A stretch of DNA of 49,087 nt from Marinomonas spartinae (GTDB lineage: Bacteria; Pseudomonadota; Gammaproteobacteria; Pseudomonadales; Marinomonadaceae). Position numbers and translations under genes: made by a program. The notes beneath the pieces are model-generated. The model did no database searches. It had not been told where the DNA came from and saw nothing but the letters and a program-made list of their open reading frames with translations. Every line of letters starts with the position of its first letter. Position 1 is the stretch's first letter. The DNA is taken from the NCBI RefSeq assembly GCF_016461715.1, contig NZ_JAEMUI010000031.1:1-49087 (forward strand), written 5' to 3'. Below, piece by piece: positions 25,685 to 34,977 of the stretch.

Positions 25685-25954
25685 CTATTCTATGATGTCG
25701 CCACGAAGTAAGTACTTACACAAAGCAGCGGTACTGACAAACCCGAGCATGGCGATTAATAAGGCGGCTTCAAAATACAAACTAGTACCCACGTAGATGC
25801 CATACATTAAAATCAGTGCAATGGTGTTGATGTACATGGTATCTAACGCCAAGATCCGATCAGAAATGGTTGGCCCTTTAAACAGACGCCATAGGTTCAA
25901 AAATAAAGCGATACAAATGAAGACAGCGACAATAAACAGTGTCCAATTTAGCAT
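25685..25954 (-). CDS. mrpF: Na+/H+ antiporter subunit F
   Basis: An 89-residue membrane protein with three helices and the family motif RLFKGPTISDRILALDT. Subunit of the Mrp antiporter. AAGGAG precedes the start, and it overlaps the end of mrpE by 7 bp, showing tight co-translation. Confidence 0.94.
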   Translation of the reverse strand: MLNWTLFIVAVFICIALFLNLWRLFKGPTISDRILALDTMYINTIALILMYGIYVGTSLYFEAALLIAMLGFVSTAALCKYLLRGDIIE

Positions 25955-26433
25955 CCGAAAATCTCCTTAAGAGGGGCTTCGTAGCGAGTTTTAATCAAAT
26001 GGATCAAGTCGGCTTCTCCCTCTAAATGTAGAGCGTGAACATATAACCATTGCTTGTCTTTAGAGATTTCAGCGCTCACCGTGCCCGGTGTCAGGGAAAC
26101 CGTACTGGCTAAAATGGTGATGCCTAGATCGGAGCGAATATTGATAGGAACCGCGACAAAACCAGGCTCTAAATGTTTGATAGGACGAATAACCAGCCAA
26201 GCAACTTCGACGTTTGCTACCAAAATATCGTACATCACCATGAAAACGTAGCGCAATGCGCGCCAAGGTTTGAGGATCTTAGGATGTTCATCGCGCATGC
26301 CATTGACGAACAACGGAATGGCGATGGCAAAAAACGCAGCGAGCACAATATGGCCAGCACTGACAGAATTATTTAAGAGCAGCCACACCACAAAGAGTAG
26401 CAGACTGTGAAAGGGCATAGGAAAGACTCTCAT
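25948..26433 (-). CDS. mrpE: Na+/H+ antiporter subunit E
   Basis: A 161-residue protein with two or three N-terminal helices and a soluble C-terminal part containing ASTVSLTPGTVSAEISKD, the family hallmark. It shares ATGA with the end of mrpD (4-bp overlap). Confidence 0.93.
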   Translation of the reverse strand: MRVFPMPFHSLLLFVVWLLLNNSVSAGHIVLAAFFAIAIPLFVNGMRDEHPKILKPWRALRYVFMVMYDILVANVEVAWLVIRPIKHLEPGFVAVPINIRSDLGITILASTVSLTPGTVSAEISKDKQWLYVHALHLEGEADLIHLIKTRYEAPLKEIFGC

Positions 26434-27941
26434 GGCGTCGCTCCTGGTAATAAATCATAAGCCGAGGCGTTAAAATCGTGTAAATAGTTCGCGGCGTTTT
26501 GCGTGTAATCCGTGATGTCGCCACCAAACACAACCATCAGCGGCAAAGTGATTAACAATAAGCCAATGGCAATAATCTCTAGGGGCTTTGCTGTATTCAC
26601 ATCGCTACTGGTGTTGCCATTGTGGCGCCAAAACATGGTTGTAGCAGCGCGAGAAAATGCCACTAAGGCCGCTAAACTGCTGACCAGAATCAACGGCCAT
26701 ACCCAAGCAGATTCTGCCGTCGTATGGGCGGATTGTAGAATCATGATTTTTCCAATGAAACCGGAGAGTGGCGGCATACCGATCATAGCCAAAGCACAAA
26801 ATGCAAAGGCAAAACCAATCATTTTGGGCTGCATAAATGGACGTGAGCGCACAAAACGATCTTCCGCTTGACCACGTTGACGCGCGATGACATCTGCCAG
26901 TAAGAAGAGGGCTGAAGAGGCAATGGTACTGTGAACCAGATAATACAGAGCCGCAGAGGTGGCTGCTTCAGAATGAATGGCCGCACACACCAATAAACTG
27001 CCGCTGGAAACGATCACTAAGTTGGCGGTTAAGGTTTTCAGACCAGGGCTGGCGATTACCCCAATGGTGCCGATGGTGATGGTCAAAAGCGCCAGAGGCC
27101 ATAACCAAGGTGTGGCGATGTTCGCCAACTCGCCTGCATGGTCGCCAAAGATCACCACATATACGCGAAAAATACTATAAATGCCGACTTTCGTCATAAT
27201 CGCAAACAGGGCCGCAACGGGCGCGCTGGCACTGGCATAGGTACGAGGTAGCCAAAAATGCATCGGTAGCATAGCGGCTTTTAGCCCAAAGACGACCAAT
27301 AAAAGCGCTGCACCGGTTTTCGCCAGCGTAGCATTTTCACCTTGTAGGGTGCCGACTTTGACCGCAAGGTCCGCCATATTCAGCGTGCCCAAGGTGCCAT
27401 AAATAATTCCTAAGCCAAATAGGAATAAGCTGGAGCCAACCAAATTGAGAATCACATAGTGCAATGCCGATTGAGTTCTGGGTTTGCCACCGCCGTGAAT
27501 CAACAGCGCATAGGAGGCAATCAATAAAACTTCGAAAAAGACAAAAAGGTTAAAGATATCTCCTGTCAAAAAGGCGCCGTTAATGCCCATCAACTGAAAC
27601 ATAAACAGAGGATGGAAGTACGCGCCTCCTTTGTCATGGTCATTCAACGCGTACAGCATGACCGCAAAGCCTAGAAAAGATGCCAAGGTCACTAGTAATG
27701 TCGAGACAGGGTCTGCCACTAACGCGATACCAAACGGTGGGCGCCAATCGCCCAGTGCGTATAAATGTATGCCTTTCATCATCACTTGATGCAGTAAAAA
27801 GGCCGACGATATCAGCAAGGCGAAGGTGCCAATGACAGATAGAATCCGCTGTCGCTGAAGGGTCTTCGAAAAGGGCGGTAGCAGCATCAAGGCGCCACAC
27901 AGTAAAGGAATCAGAATAGGAAAAATGCTCAAATGCTGCAT
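26430..27941 (-). CDS. mrpD: Na+/H+ antiporter subunit D
   Basis: A 503-residue proton-pumping subunit related to NuoM/NuoN, with about 14 transmembrane helices. The key glutamate lies in FNLFVFFEVLLIASYALL, and the lysine in GLKAAMLPMHFWLPRTYA, both needed for proton movement. GGAGG lies before the ATG, which directly follows the mrpC stop. It faces the membrane and carries the antiport with MrpA. Confidence 0.95.
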   Translation of the reverse strand: MQHLSIFPILIPLLCGALMLLPPFSKTLQRQRILSVIGTFALLISSAFLLHQVMMKGIHLYALGDWRPPFGIALVADPVSTLLVTLASFLGFAVMLYALNDHDKGGAYFHPLFMFQLMGINGAFLTGDIFNLFVFFEVLLIASYALLIHGGGKPRTQSALHYVILNLVGSSLFLFGLGIIYGTLGTLNMADLAVKVGTLQGENATLAKTGAALLLVVFGLKAAMLPMHFWLPRTYASASAPVAALFAIMTKVGIYSIFRVYVVIFGDHAGELANIATPWLWPLALLTITIGTIGVIASPGLKTLTANLVIVSSGSLLVCAAIHSEAATSAALYYLVHSTIASSALFLLADVIARQRGQAEDRFVRSRPFMQPKMIGFAFAFCALAMIGMPPLSGFIGKIMILQSAHTTAESAWVWPLILVSSLAALVAFSRAATTMFWRHNGNTSSDVNTAKPLEIIAIGLLLITLPLMVVFGGDITDYTQNAANYLHDFNASAYDLLPGATP

Positions 27942-28325
27942 TTATTGACCGCCTCCGGTTTTATGAGAGGTATTGCCCTTTTGTAGGATCGGAGTTTTGG
28001 GTTTAGGTACTTGGCCATCAACATGGTCATTGCCCAAGTCTGCTCGGGCACGCATGGCCAAAATAACCACAAAAGCTGTCATGGCAAAGCCAATGACGAT
28101 AGCCGTCAGAACCAAGGCTTGAGGTAATGGGTCACTGTACTGTTCAGAGCGTCCTAAGACCGCAGCGGCATTAAGCTTTAAACGGCCACTGGCGAACAGA
28201 AATAAGTTCACGGCATAGGACAATAAGGTTAAGCCTACGACCACAGAGAAACTGCGGCCTCGTAACGTCAAAAACACACCACAGGCGGTGAGTAGGCCAA
28301 CGGAAAATGCGTAAATACCTTCCAT
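27942..28325 (-). CDS. mrpC: Na+/H+ antiporter subunit C
   Basis: A 127-residue NuoK-like membrane subunit with three helices and the block QALVLTAIVIGFAMTAFVV, followed by a polar tail. The ribosome site AGGAG is inside the end of mrpA, suggesting coupled translation. Confidence 0.94.
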   Translation of the reverse strand: MEGIYAFSVGLLTACGVFLTLRGRSFSVVVGLTLLSYAVNLFLFASGRLKLNAAAVLGRSEQYSDPLPQALVLTAIVIGFAMTAFVVILAMRARADLGNDHVDGQVPKPKTPILQKGNTSHKTGGGQ

Positions 28326-28327
28326 AA

Positions 28328-31126
28328 TTATTCATGCTCCTGTTGAGTAGGGCGCTCGCTAGTGGTCAACTTACCTAAATTTGCCAAGATCAGCATGGTG
28401 GCTCCCACCACGGTGAGGTACACACCAAGGTCAAATACCATGGCGCTGGCCAGTTCGAACTTACCAATGAGTGGTAAGGAGAAATAATCAAACCACGTGG
28501 TGAGGAAGGGCCGATTAAACAACCAGCTACCTAAGCCACTGAGGGTCGCAATGGCAATACCACTGCCGATCATGATCTGATAATCCAGCTTGATACGTGT
28601 TTTTACCCACTCCACACCGTGGGCTACATATTGTTGAATAATGGCCACCGATGTGATCAGGCCCGCGATAAAGCCACCGCCTGGTAAATTGTGACCCCGC
28701 AAGAAAATGTAAGCGGAGACCAACAAGGCCAATGGCAGCAAGCTTTGAGAAATGACCGCCAACAGTATGGGGTGCTTGTCTTCCGCCCAGGGGCGGCCTT
28801 GATAATCTCCTGATGGCATATAAAGTCGCATTCTGGCGATGAGTTTATAAATACCCAGTGCCGCAATGCCCAGTACCGTAATTTCTCCCAAGGTATCAAA
28901 GCCACGGAAGTCCACTAAGATGACGTTCACCACGTTCGTGCCACCGCCGCCAGTTTTACTGTTTTCGGTAAAAAAGGTCGAAATGGTGTCCAGCGGACGC
29001 GTCATCAAGGCATAACAAATGGTGCCGACGGTACCACCGACAAAGGCCGCTAGACTTAAATCACGAACCACACGGCGTGGAGAAGACTCTTTGGGCGTTT
29101 TTTGCGGTAAGAAGAAGAGTGCTAGGATCAGCAAAATCACGGTGACAACTTCTACAGACAACTGAGTCAATGCCAAATCGGGGGCTGAGAATTTTGCAAA
29201 AGCCAATGACACGATCAATCCCACTACCGATAGGGTCAATAGAGAGAGCAAGCGACGTCGATGCCAAATAACCGTTGCTAAACCAGATAAACACAATAGA
29301 ACCGCTGCCGTAATGGATAACGCATCGACGGGAATTTCAGGGCGCAGTCCTGCCGTTGCATTCAACCTCATCAGCGGAATGGTGGTCATCACCACGGCTA
29401 ATAACAAGGTCAAAAACGCGTAACGCTGTAATGAACCATTTTCAGTGAGCGCAATAAACTGACTCGCCCGTTGGTTAATAGACTGGATAACGCTTTCAAA
29501 CACCAGTTTAGGGTCGCTAGTAGGGAACTGTGCTTGGAACTTGAAAAGGTGCTGGCGATTTGCATAAACAATCAACCCACCGCACATCGCGATAATACTC
29601 ATGAGTAAAGGGAAATTGACACCATGCCAAATCGCTAAACTGTAACTGGGGACAGAGCCATTGAGCGTCGCAGACGCCGCAGCATAGAGCAAGTTCCCGA
29701 CCATCACACTTGGGAAAATCCCCACGAGTAAACACAAGGCGACTAAAATCTCCACTGGTACTCTCATATAACGAGGGGGTTCATGGGGCGTTTTAGGCAA
29801 ATTAATGGGGTTGCCGTTAAAAAAGACATCGTGAATAAAGCGCATGGAGTAAGCGACAGAAAATATTCCGCCGAGCGTGGCTAATACAGGGACCATCCAA
29901 GATAAAGAGCCTAACGATGCTTGGTGCAAGGTCTCAGTAAAAAACATCTCTTTAGATAAAAAGCCATTCATCAAAGGAACCCCAGCCATGGATGCCGATG
30001 CGACCATGGCCAGTGTTGCCGTATAAGGCATAAACTTCCACAAACCATTGAGTTGGCGCATATCACGTGAGCCAGATTCGTGATCGATGATGCCCGCCGC
30101 CATAAACAAAGAAGCTTTAAAAATGGCATGGTTAATCACATGGAAAAGTGCCGCTACGGCAGCTAAATCCGTTCCCATGCCCAATAAAAGCGTCATTAAT
30201 CCTAAATGACTGATGGTAGAGTAGGCCAGCAAGCCTTTTAAATCGTGCTGAAATAAAGCGATGTAGGCGCCTGTTAAGAAGGTCGCCAAGCCCGTTAAAC
30301 TGACCAACATAAACCACAAATCGGTATCGGCAAGCGCGGGATAAAAACGTGCCATCAAGAAAATACCAGCTTTTACCATGGTGGCCGAGTGTAAGTAAGC
30401 ACTGACTGGCGTAGGGGCCGCCATGGCATTTGGTAGCCAAAAATGAAAAGGAAACTGGGCCGATTTGGTAAAGGCCCCTAGCAGCACTAAAACTAGAATA
30501 ATGGGGTAGGCCGAGCTGGCTTTAATCATATCGCCGCTGTTTAATACCGTTTGTAAGCTGTAGCTACCGACTGTATGACCGAGCAAGATCAGCCCCGCCA
30601 GTAAGGCCAAACCGCCTGCTCCCGTCACCGTCAACGCCATGCGAGCCCCTTTACGAGCCTCGGATTTGTCTCCCCAGAAGCTGATCAGCAAGAACGAGCT
30701 GATACTGGTTAATTCCCAAAAGAACCAGAGCTGGATCAAATTATCCGATAGCACCACTCCTAGCATGGCAAACATAAAGAGGATGAGGTAGGCGTAAAAT
30801 TTGCCGATGGAATCCTTCGCCGACAAATAGTAACGCGCGTACAGGATAACCAGCAGACCAATGCCTAAAATCAAAATGGAAAACAACAGAGCCAAACCAT
30901 CTAGTCGGAAGGCCAGTTGTAAACCAATGGCGGGCACCCAAGGGATGGACGCAAAAAAACGTTCCCCATGAAAAATTGCCTCGGTATGTGACAGCACCAA
31001 AAACAAGGTTAAGGCTGGCAAAACGGCGGTTAAAAACGCACAGGCGGTACGGCTAAGTCGCGACGTAATAAGTGGAATCAAGGTGCCAAGTAAAGGCAAA
31101 AAAGGTAACCAGATTAAAGACTTCAC
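28328..31126 (-). CDS. mrpA: Na+/H+ antiporter subunit A, fused A and B
   Basis: A 932-residue protein with about 20 or more transmembrane helices. The N-terminal 500 residues are NuoL-like, with the Glu in LWFFWELTSISSF and the Lys in FTKSAQFPFHFWLP. The C-terminal part from about 760 (ISQSLLPLALLVSAYIFLRG, LPGGGFIAGLI) is the MrpB domain. No separate mrpB exists, so this is the six-gene mrp layout (A'CDEFG) seen in many proteobacteria. GTG start with AAAGGTG upstream. The operon exchanges Na+ for H+ for salt and alkali tolerance, fitting a marine cell. Confidence 0.95.
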   Translation of the reverse strand: MKSLIWLPFLPLLGTLIPLITSRLSRTACAFLTAVLPALTLFLVLSHTEAIFHGERFFASIPWVPAIGLQLAFRLDGLALLFSILILGIGLLVILYARYYLSAKDSIGKFYAYLILFMFAMLGVVLSDNLIQLWFFWELTSISSFLLISFWGDKSEARKGARMALTVTGAGGLALLAGLILLGHTVGSYSLQTVLNSGDMIKASSAYPIILVLVLLGAFTKSAQFPFHFWLPNAMAAPTPVSAYLHSATMVKAGIFLMARFYPALADTDLWFMLVSLTGLATFLTGAYIALFQHDLKGLLAYSTISHLGLMTLLLGMGTDLAAVAALFHVINHAIFKASLFMAAGIIDHESGSRDMRQLNGLWKFMPYTATLAMVASASMAGVPLMNGFLSKEMFFTETLHQASLGSLSWMVPVLATLGGIFSVAYSMRFIHDVFFNGNPINLPKTPHEPPRYMRVPVEILVALCLLVGIFPSVMVGNLLYAAASATLNGSVPSYSLAIWHGVNFPLLMSIIAMCGGLIVYANRQHLFKFQAQFPTSDPKLVFESVIQSINQRASQFIALTENGSLQRYAFLTLLLAVVMTTIPLMRLNATAGLRPEIPVDALSITAAVLLCLSGLATVIWHRRRLLSLLTLSVVGLIVSLAFAKFSAPDLALTQLSVEVVTVILLILALFFLPQKTPKESSPRRVVRDLSLAAFVGGTVGTICYALMTRPLDTISTFFTENSKTGGGGTNVVNVILVDFRGFDTLGEITVLGIAALGIYKLIARMRLYMPSGDYQGRPWAEDKHPILLAVISQSLLPLALLVSAYIFLRGHNLPGGGFIAGLITSVAIIQQYVAHGVEWVKTRIKLDYQIMIGSGIAIATLSGLGSWLFNRPFLTTWFDYFSLPLIGKFELASAMVFDLGVYLTVVGATMLILANLGKLTTSERPTQQEHE

Positions 31127-31245
31127 TGTTCAACACCTTTATAAACGTGACGGTAGTAAAGGGAGTAATCCATAAGCAACATAATGATTCTCGTTTCTAT
31201 AAAATGCATGGTCGTACTATATCGAAGCCAAACTACGGCGGCTAG

Positions 31246-31306
31246 TTATCGGTCATATTCATGATTAAAACGCCTATCCAATATAAAAATGGCTAATGAC
31301 CGATAA
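31246..31306. repeat. Inverted repeat upstream of mrpA
   Basis: TTATCGGTCAT (31246-31256) and ATGACCGATAA (31296-31306) are exact reverse complements separated by 39 bp. The spacing of whole helical turns and the lack of a T run suggest a two-site operator or looped regulator site rather than a terminator. Confidence 0.5.
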
Positions 31307-31528
31307 AGTGTTGAGAGTCGAGAAAATACGCTCTCCCAGCACCTTGTTGTTAATGTGCCGCCGCCAGCTAATCTCTATAGATGGCGATGTCTTATGAACT
31401 ATTATCTATCAAAGAAAGCGGCAGGACTGTTACATAACGTAAACGCTTCCCAATCTCGAGAAGAGGATAACGCTGGTAACGTTGAAATGACGTGCGATAA
31501 GAGCGGATAGAAAAAAAGAACAGCTAGT

Positions 31529-31567
31529 AAAAAGCGCTTCTCAGGAGGAGCTGAAAAGCGCTTTTTC
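31529..31567. terminator. Terminator downstream of Yip1-like gene
   Basis: AAAAAGCGCTT and AAGCGCTTTTT form a stem around an 18-base loop with T runs on both sides. It lies just past the minus-strand gene that ends at 31627. Confidence 0.75.
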
Positions 31568-31626
31568 TTTTTAGTGAGTGATTATTTAGTGATGTCATTA
31601 CATGGTGTTATGGAAAAGCGGACGCA

Positions 31627-32238
31627 TTATTGAAAGAAATACCAAACCACACTGTGCTCCGAGCCCATGCTCCACAAGAGTACAATACCCGCTAATACAG
31701 CTTCTAACACCAAAATACCAACGCCTAACGTTGTGCTGGAAAGAATAAAACCATTTTCATGGCTGATGCCCAAGAAACTGGGAGTCCCTTTGTATAGTAA
31801 GTAAGCTGTATAGCAAATGCCCACCACACAGGCGAGGGTACATAGCCAAATAATCGGATAAACCGCGAAAATCCCACTTAAAAATAGCGGTGTCGCAATG
31901 TAGCCAGCAAAGACAATGCACTCATGGCGACTAGGTCGACTCGGATATTGCCTCGCCATCCTATGAATAAGACTGCCCACAACGGCCACCGCCGCTAAAA
32001 TAAGAAAATAGAACAGGACACCGAGACTTAAACCATTGAGCATAGAAACCTTGATGGTATCGTTACCACCAAATGTCCAGCCAAACTGAGTGGTACCAAT
32101 AAACGTGCTCACCACAGGTATGGCTGCCAATAGTAGTACATGGTGTAAATATAAATGGCTGACACTTTCATGTTCTTTGTTAATGCTTCGCCATTCTTTT
32201 TCTGGATGATGAATTAAACCCCAAACGTGATTGATCAT
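31627..32238 (-). CDS. Yip1-domain membrane protein
   Basis: A 203-residue integral membrane protein with five predicted helices. The soluble N-terminus (VWGLIHHPEKEWRSINKE) is the usual start of bacterial Yip1-domain proteins (PF04893-like). Function is unknown. GAGGGGAAA lies before the ATG. Single gene with its own terminator. Confidence 0.8.
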   Translation of the reverse strand: MINHVWGLIHHPEKEWRSINKEHESVSHLYLHHVLLLAAIPVVSTFIGTTQFGWTFGGNDTIKVSMLNGLSLGVLFYFLILAAVAVVGSLIHRMARQYPSRPSRHECIVFAGYIATPLFLSGIFAVYPIIWLCTLACVVGICYTAYLLYKGTPSFLGISHENGFILSSTTLGVGILVLEAVLAGIVLLWSMGSEHSVVWYFFQ

Positions 32239-32585
32239 AGATTTCCCCTCGTGTTTTTCAAAAAAACAATTGAATTTGGAAACAATGTATCGACACTGTT
32301 TGACACGGAACCACAGCTCAGCTTTTCGCGTGTTCTATTACACAGTATAGATGTCTACGAGCGTACGGCAGCGTTGGGTCATACCGTTTTTTTATAAAAA
32401 GTGCGTCCTTAACTGCTCAATGTGATTAAAAAATGCACAAAAAAGGCAAACTTTATTTAAATCAATGAGCTATAAATAAGGCTTATATTTAGAAGGGAAG
32501 TGCAAAAGAAGCATAGAAAAATGCGCTCTAGAGCCAATGTATAAAATTAACATCGGCTCTAGATGAATGAAAGCGGGCCGGACTT
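32239..32585. other. Intergenic region with stem-loop
   Basis: No gene seen. CTAGAGCC (32528-32535) and GGCTCTAG (32555-32562), extended by AATGT/ACAT, form a hairpin just past the lipoprotein gene on the minus strand, followed after a few bases by TTTTT. It is a plausible but weak terminator. The rest is AT-rich. Confidence 0.5.
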
Positions 32586-33242
32586 TTAGTTGTCATCCGC
32601 CTTACATTGGTAGTTTTCTGGCATTTTAACCGTAAAACCCTGGTCCATCGGATTGGTAAAACTGGTTTTTGCCACTGCCTCTTTGGCTAAAAAGGCAAAC
32701 ACCTTCCATTTTGAGCAGGTTTCATTTTCTAGTGAGCTACTAGAGACCAGTACAGGTGCGCCTTTGTTATCTTTGATATTAAAATCAAAAGTATAAACGC
32801 TGACCATTGCCGTGACTGTTCGGTAGCCCGTCACACGGGTGACGGTTCGTTCGGTCCTGACGCAGTTGACTTCCTGATTGGTCCCTTTGGGTTTGCTACA
32901 GGTTGTGTAGTAACCATCATTGACATCATTAAAAATGGGGACAGACAGATCCTTCTTCTTCTCAGACGAGTGGAAATTGATGGTTAAAATATAATCGGGG
33001 TGCTTGTAGTCCGTAGAAACGTTTTTATAGCCCAGTGCGTTGAAAGAGGCGATTACATTGGGAATATAGCGCTTATTGGTCAACTCATCGCCTTTTGGGC
33101 TTCCTTGAATTTTGATTTTAGCGGTTTTGGCAATGCGTACGTCGGGGTCAACATTGCTCACATGATGACCTTGCATGAGCTCAGAAGTGGAGCAGCCTGC
33201 CAGCAAGACACTGAGCAAAACCGTAGTGATAAACAATCTCAC
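32586..33242 (-). CDS. Lipoprotein of unknown function
   Basis: A 218-residue protein with a lipoprotein signal (MRLFITTVLLSVLLAGCSTS, lipobox LLAGC), so it is probably anchored to a membrane facing the periplasm. The mature part is polar with several cysteines (YYTTCSKP, EVNCVRT, NETCSKW, YQC) that may form disulphides. The GTG at 33242 is chosen over an upstream frame start because it opens directly on the signal peptide and GAGG lies about 9 bases ahead. No family is recognised. A 14-bp direct repeat lies upstream. Confidence 0.82.
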   Translation of the reverse strand: MRLFITTVLLSVLLAGCSTSELMQGHHVSNVDPDVRIAKTAKIKIQGSPKGDELTNKRYIPNVIASFNALGYKNVSTDYKHPDYILTINFHSSEKKKDLSVPIFNDVNDGYYTTCSKPKGTNQEVNCVRTERTVTRVTGYRTVTAMVSVYTFDFNIKDNKGAPVLVSSSSLENETCSKWKVFAFLAKEAVAKTSFTNPMDQGFTVKMPENYQCKADDN

Positions 33243-33341
33243 ATTTACATCCTCTATAAAGTCGTTATTTCGATTCGCCACTGTTTTATGAGAGCATAAT
33301 TCAGCCACAAAGCCGAGTAATAGTTACCCTCTTACAATGTT

Positions 33342-33376
33342 ATGACTGATTATTGAAAGTAGATGACTGATTATTG
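33342..33376. repeat. 14-bp direct repeat, 21-bp period
   Basis: ATGACTGATTATTG occurs at 33342-33355 and 33363-33376, starts exactly 21 bp (two helical turns) apart, about 100 bp upstream of the lipoprotein start. The spacing suits two protomers of a regulator binding one face of the DNA. Confidence 0.5.
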
Positions 33377-33503
33377 TCAAAATAATGGTGATTGTATAAC
33401 ACCCAAAGAGGTCATATCGGTCGTGACGCTGCGCCATACTCTGTTCTCATTTATATGGATACGCCCAGGCGCAGCGCAATCCCCTAGTGTTTGGCGTTGG
33501 TTG

Positions 33504-33803
33504 CTAGGATACTTCTTCGTCAAGAGCCTGCATAGGACTGATCGGCTGTTTCGTAATGATGGTGCCACAGCCATTTTGAAATGTCACAAAGGCGTGTATC
33601 AGTCGGTGAGAGTCAGGTTCTTCAATCATCGGAGTAAGTGAAATAAGGGCATTGGCGACTTTGCCAAAGGTTTCTAAGTCAATACCAAAGCGTTCTTTGA
33701 GCGGTGTGTCATAATCTTCGCCATTATCGATCAGAGCATCAGTCTGATCCGGTGTGAGTCCAAGAGCGTACTCGGCGAGGCGTTGTATTCCTAACGTATC
33801 CAT
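33504..33803 (-). CDS. Small protein of unknown function
   Basis: 99 residues, acidic, no signal or membrane segment. The first half (LGIQRLAEYALGLTPDQTDA) looks helical. AAAGGA precedes the ATG. No family recognised. It lies in a cluster of small genes next to ssrA and may be accessory. Confidence 0.7.
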   Translation of the reverse strand: MDTLGIQRLAEYALGLTPDQTDALIDNGEDYDTPLKERFGIDLETFGKVANALISLTPMIEEPDSHRLIHAFVTFQNGCGTIITKQPISPMQALDEEVS

Positions 33804-33934
33804 TTTTGTGTCCTTTCATTGTATTAAGGTTGTTAGCCTTCTAGAGTCCTTCATCATTACAGGTGTATTCAGGCCCTAACCTTATTGTATTCGGCAGTTT
33901 GAGTCGATGTTTTAGACGATCCTGTCGGGAGGTT

Positions 33935-34150
33935 TTATTCGATTATCTGGTTCCCGCGTACGATGACGCCGTAACGGGCTTTTAACCCCTCATTAAAGAT
34001 CTGGCGAGCGATCTCTGCAATGCCAAGGTTCTCTTCTAACGAAAGCTCCATAAGCTTGGTTTTCACCGATTCACTGTGACGAAAACTGATTTGTTCGGAG
34101 ACGCGATTTTGTCTTTTTTGTAGCACTCGTTTCGTTGCTGGTTCTTGCAT
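33935..34150 (-). CDS. Small basic protein, possible ribbon-helix-helix
   Basis: A 71-residue basic protein. SEQISFRHSESVKTKLMELS followed by a helix (GIAEIARQIFNEGLKAR) resembles a ribbon-helix-helix DNA-binding fold. The ATG at 34150 is chosen because AGGAG sits 8 bases before it. It is divergent from the CI-like repressor gene across only 43 bp, so the two promoters overlap and cross-regulation is likely. Confidence 0.65.
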   Translation of the reverse strand: MQEPATKRVLQKRQNRVSEQISFRHSESVKTKLMELSLEENLGIAEIARQIFNEGLKARYGVIVRGNQIIE

Positions 34151-34193
34151 CCTCTTTCTCCTGATATACTTTGGTTTCAAATGAGGTCAAACA

Positions 34194-34646
34194 ATGACAA
34201 AGCAAATTTTAACACCTAAAAAATGGATAGGAAAGAAAAAAGAAGGTGAAATCTATCGGTTTCAATTGCTTCTGGCCGAGTTAAATTTAAAACCTGAGGA
34301 TATTCAAAAAGATACAGGCGTAACAGTAAGAACGATCACAAACAGTATTTATGAAAAAAAACCATTAGGTGCGAAACTACTGCGTGAAATCCACGCAAAA
34401 TATGGTGTTTCGATTGATTGGTTGCTCAGCGGAAAAGGGCAAATGTTCGCGCCTGCTGATGACTCAGCTGTGCGCGAGCCGAATGGCGAATACGGCAGTG
34501 ACCCACGCTTTGAACGTATCATGACATTGGTTCGCGACTTTATGATAAATGCTGATGACGACGAAAAAGCCTGGTTGGAAACACAAGTCAAACTCAACAT
34601 CGCACAGTACCAACAACACCTTAAAAGCGTACCTGACGAAAGCTAA
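34194..34646 (+). CDS. CI-like HTH (XRE family) regulator
   Basis: A 150-residue protein with an N-terminal helix-turn-helix (about 20-75) ending in GVSIDWLLSGKGQMF, the usual end of the Bacteriophage CI repressor HTH family. The C-terminal part is short, helical and charged (ADDDEKAWLETQVKLN), with no peptidase domain, so it is not a LexA-type self-cleaving repressor. It is divergent from the small basic gene at 34150 and close to the 3' end of ssrA, a common integration site. Target unknown; probably the shared intergenic region. A terminator follows at once. Confidence 0.85.
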   Translation: MTKQILTPKKWIGKKKEGEIYRFQLLLAELNLKPEDIQKDTGVTVRTITNSIYEKKPLGAKLLREIHAKYGVSIDWLLSGKGQMFAPADDSAVREPNGEYGSDPRFERIMTLVRDFMINADDDEKAWLETQVKLNIAQYQQHLKSVPDES

Positions 34647-34672
34647 AACACCTTCTAAAAGGTGTTTTAGCC
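34643..34672 (+). terminator. Terminator after CI-like regulator
   Basis: AAAACACCTT and AAGGTGTTTT form a perfect 10-bp stem with a 4-base loop, beginning at the stop codon of the regulator. Confidence 0.85.
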
Positions 34673-34870
34673 TCCCATCCCAAAAATTCTTATCTTCTAA
34701 ACTGAATCAACCAACTGCTTTTGCTTTGAAGCGAATTATAAAACTATGGGACGACATACTCAGCTACTTCTTACGAGACGGTAAGCGCCTTAGAAAGCAA
34801 GCTGTTGGTGATTGCTGAGCGATAGAAGATACCACCTCAAAAAAGATAGCTTTAAATTTTTCAGAGCAAT

Positions 34871-34898
34871 AAAAAAGCCACCCGAAGGTAGCTTTTTT
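34871..34898 (-). terminator. ssrA terminator
   Basis: AAAAAAGCCACC, tetraloop CGAA, GGTAGCTTTTTT. On the minus strand the T run follows, about 80 bp beyond the tmRNA 3' end. No gene is seen between 34672 and 34978. Confidence 0.8.
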
Positions 34899-34977
34899 AT
34901 TGACTCACAAGCAGTGAGTCGTTTGTGTGCCAGTTGAGTTTAAAAAGTGCAAACCCTTTTAAACACAACCACTTAAG

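Larger units (their letters stand above)
31127..31626. other. Region upstream of mrp operon
   Basis: No gene seen. It holds a perfect 11-bp inverted repeat (31246-31306) about 120 bp before mrpA, and a terminator near 31529-31566. Promoters for mrp should lie here but cannot be placed with confidence. Confidence 0.5.

Noticed and set aside
34549..34818. 89-codon frame after the CI-like regulator
   Set aside because: It overlaps the regulator in another frame and crosses its terminator.
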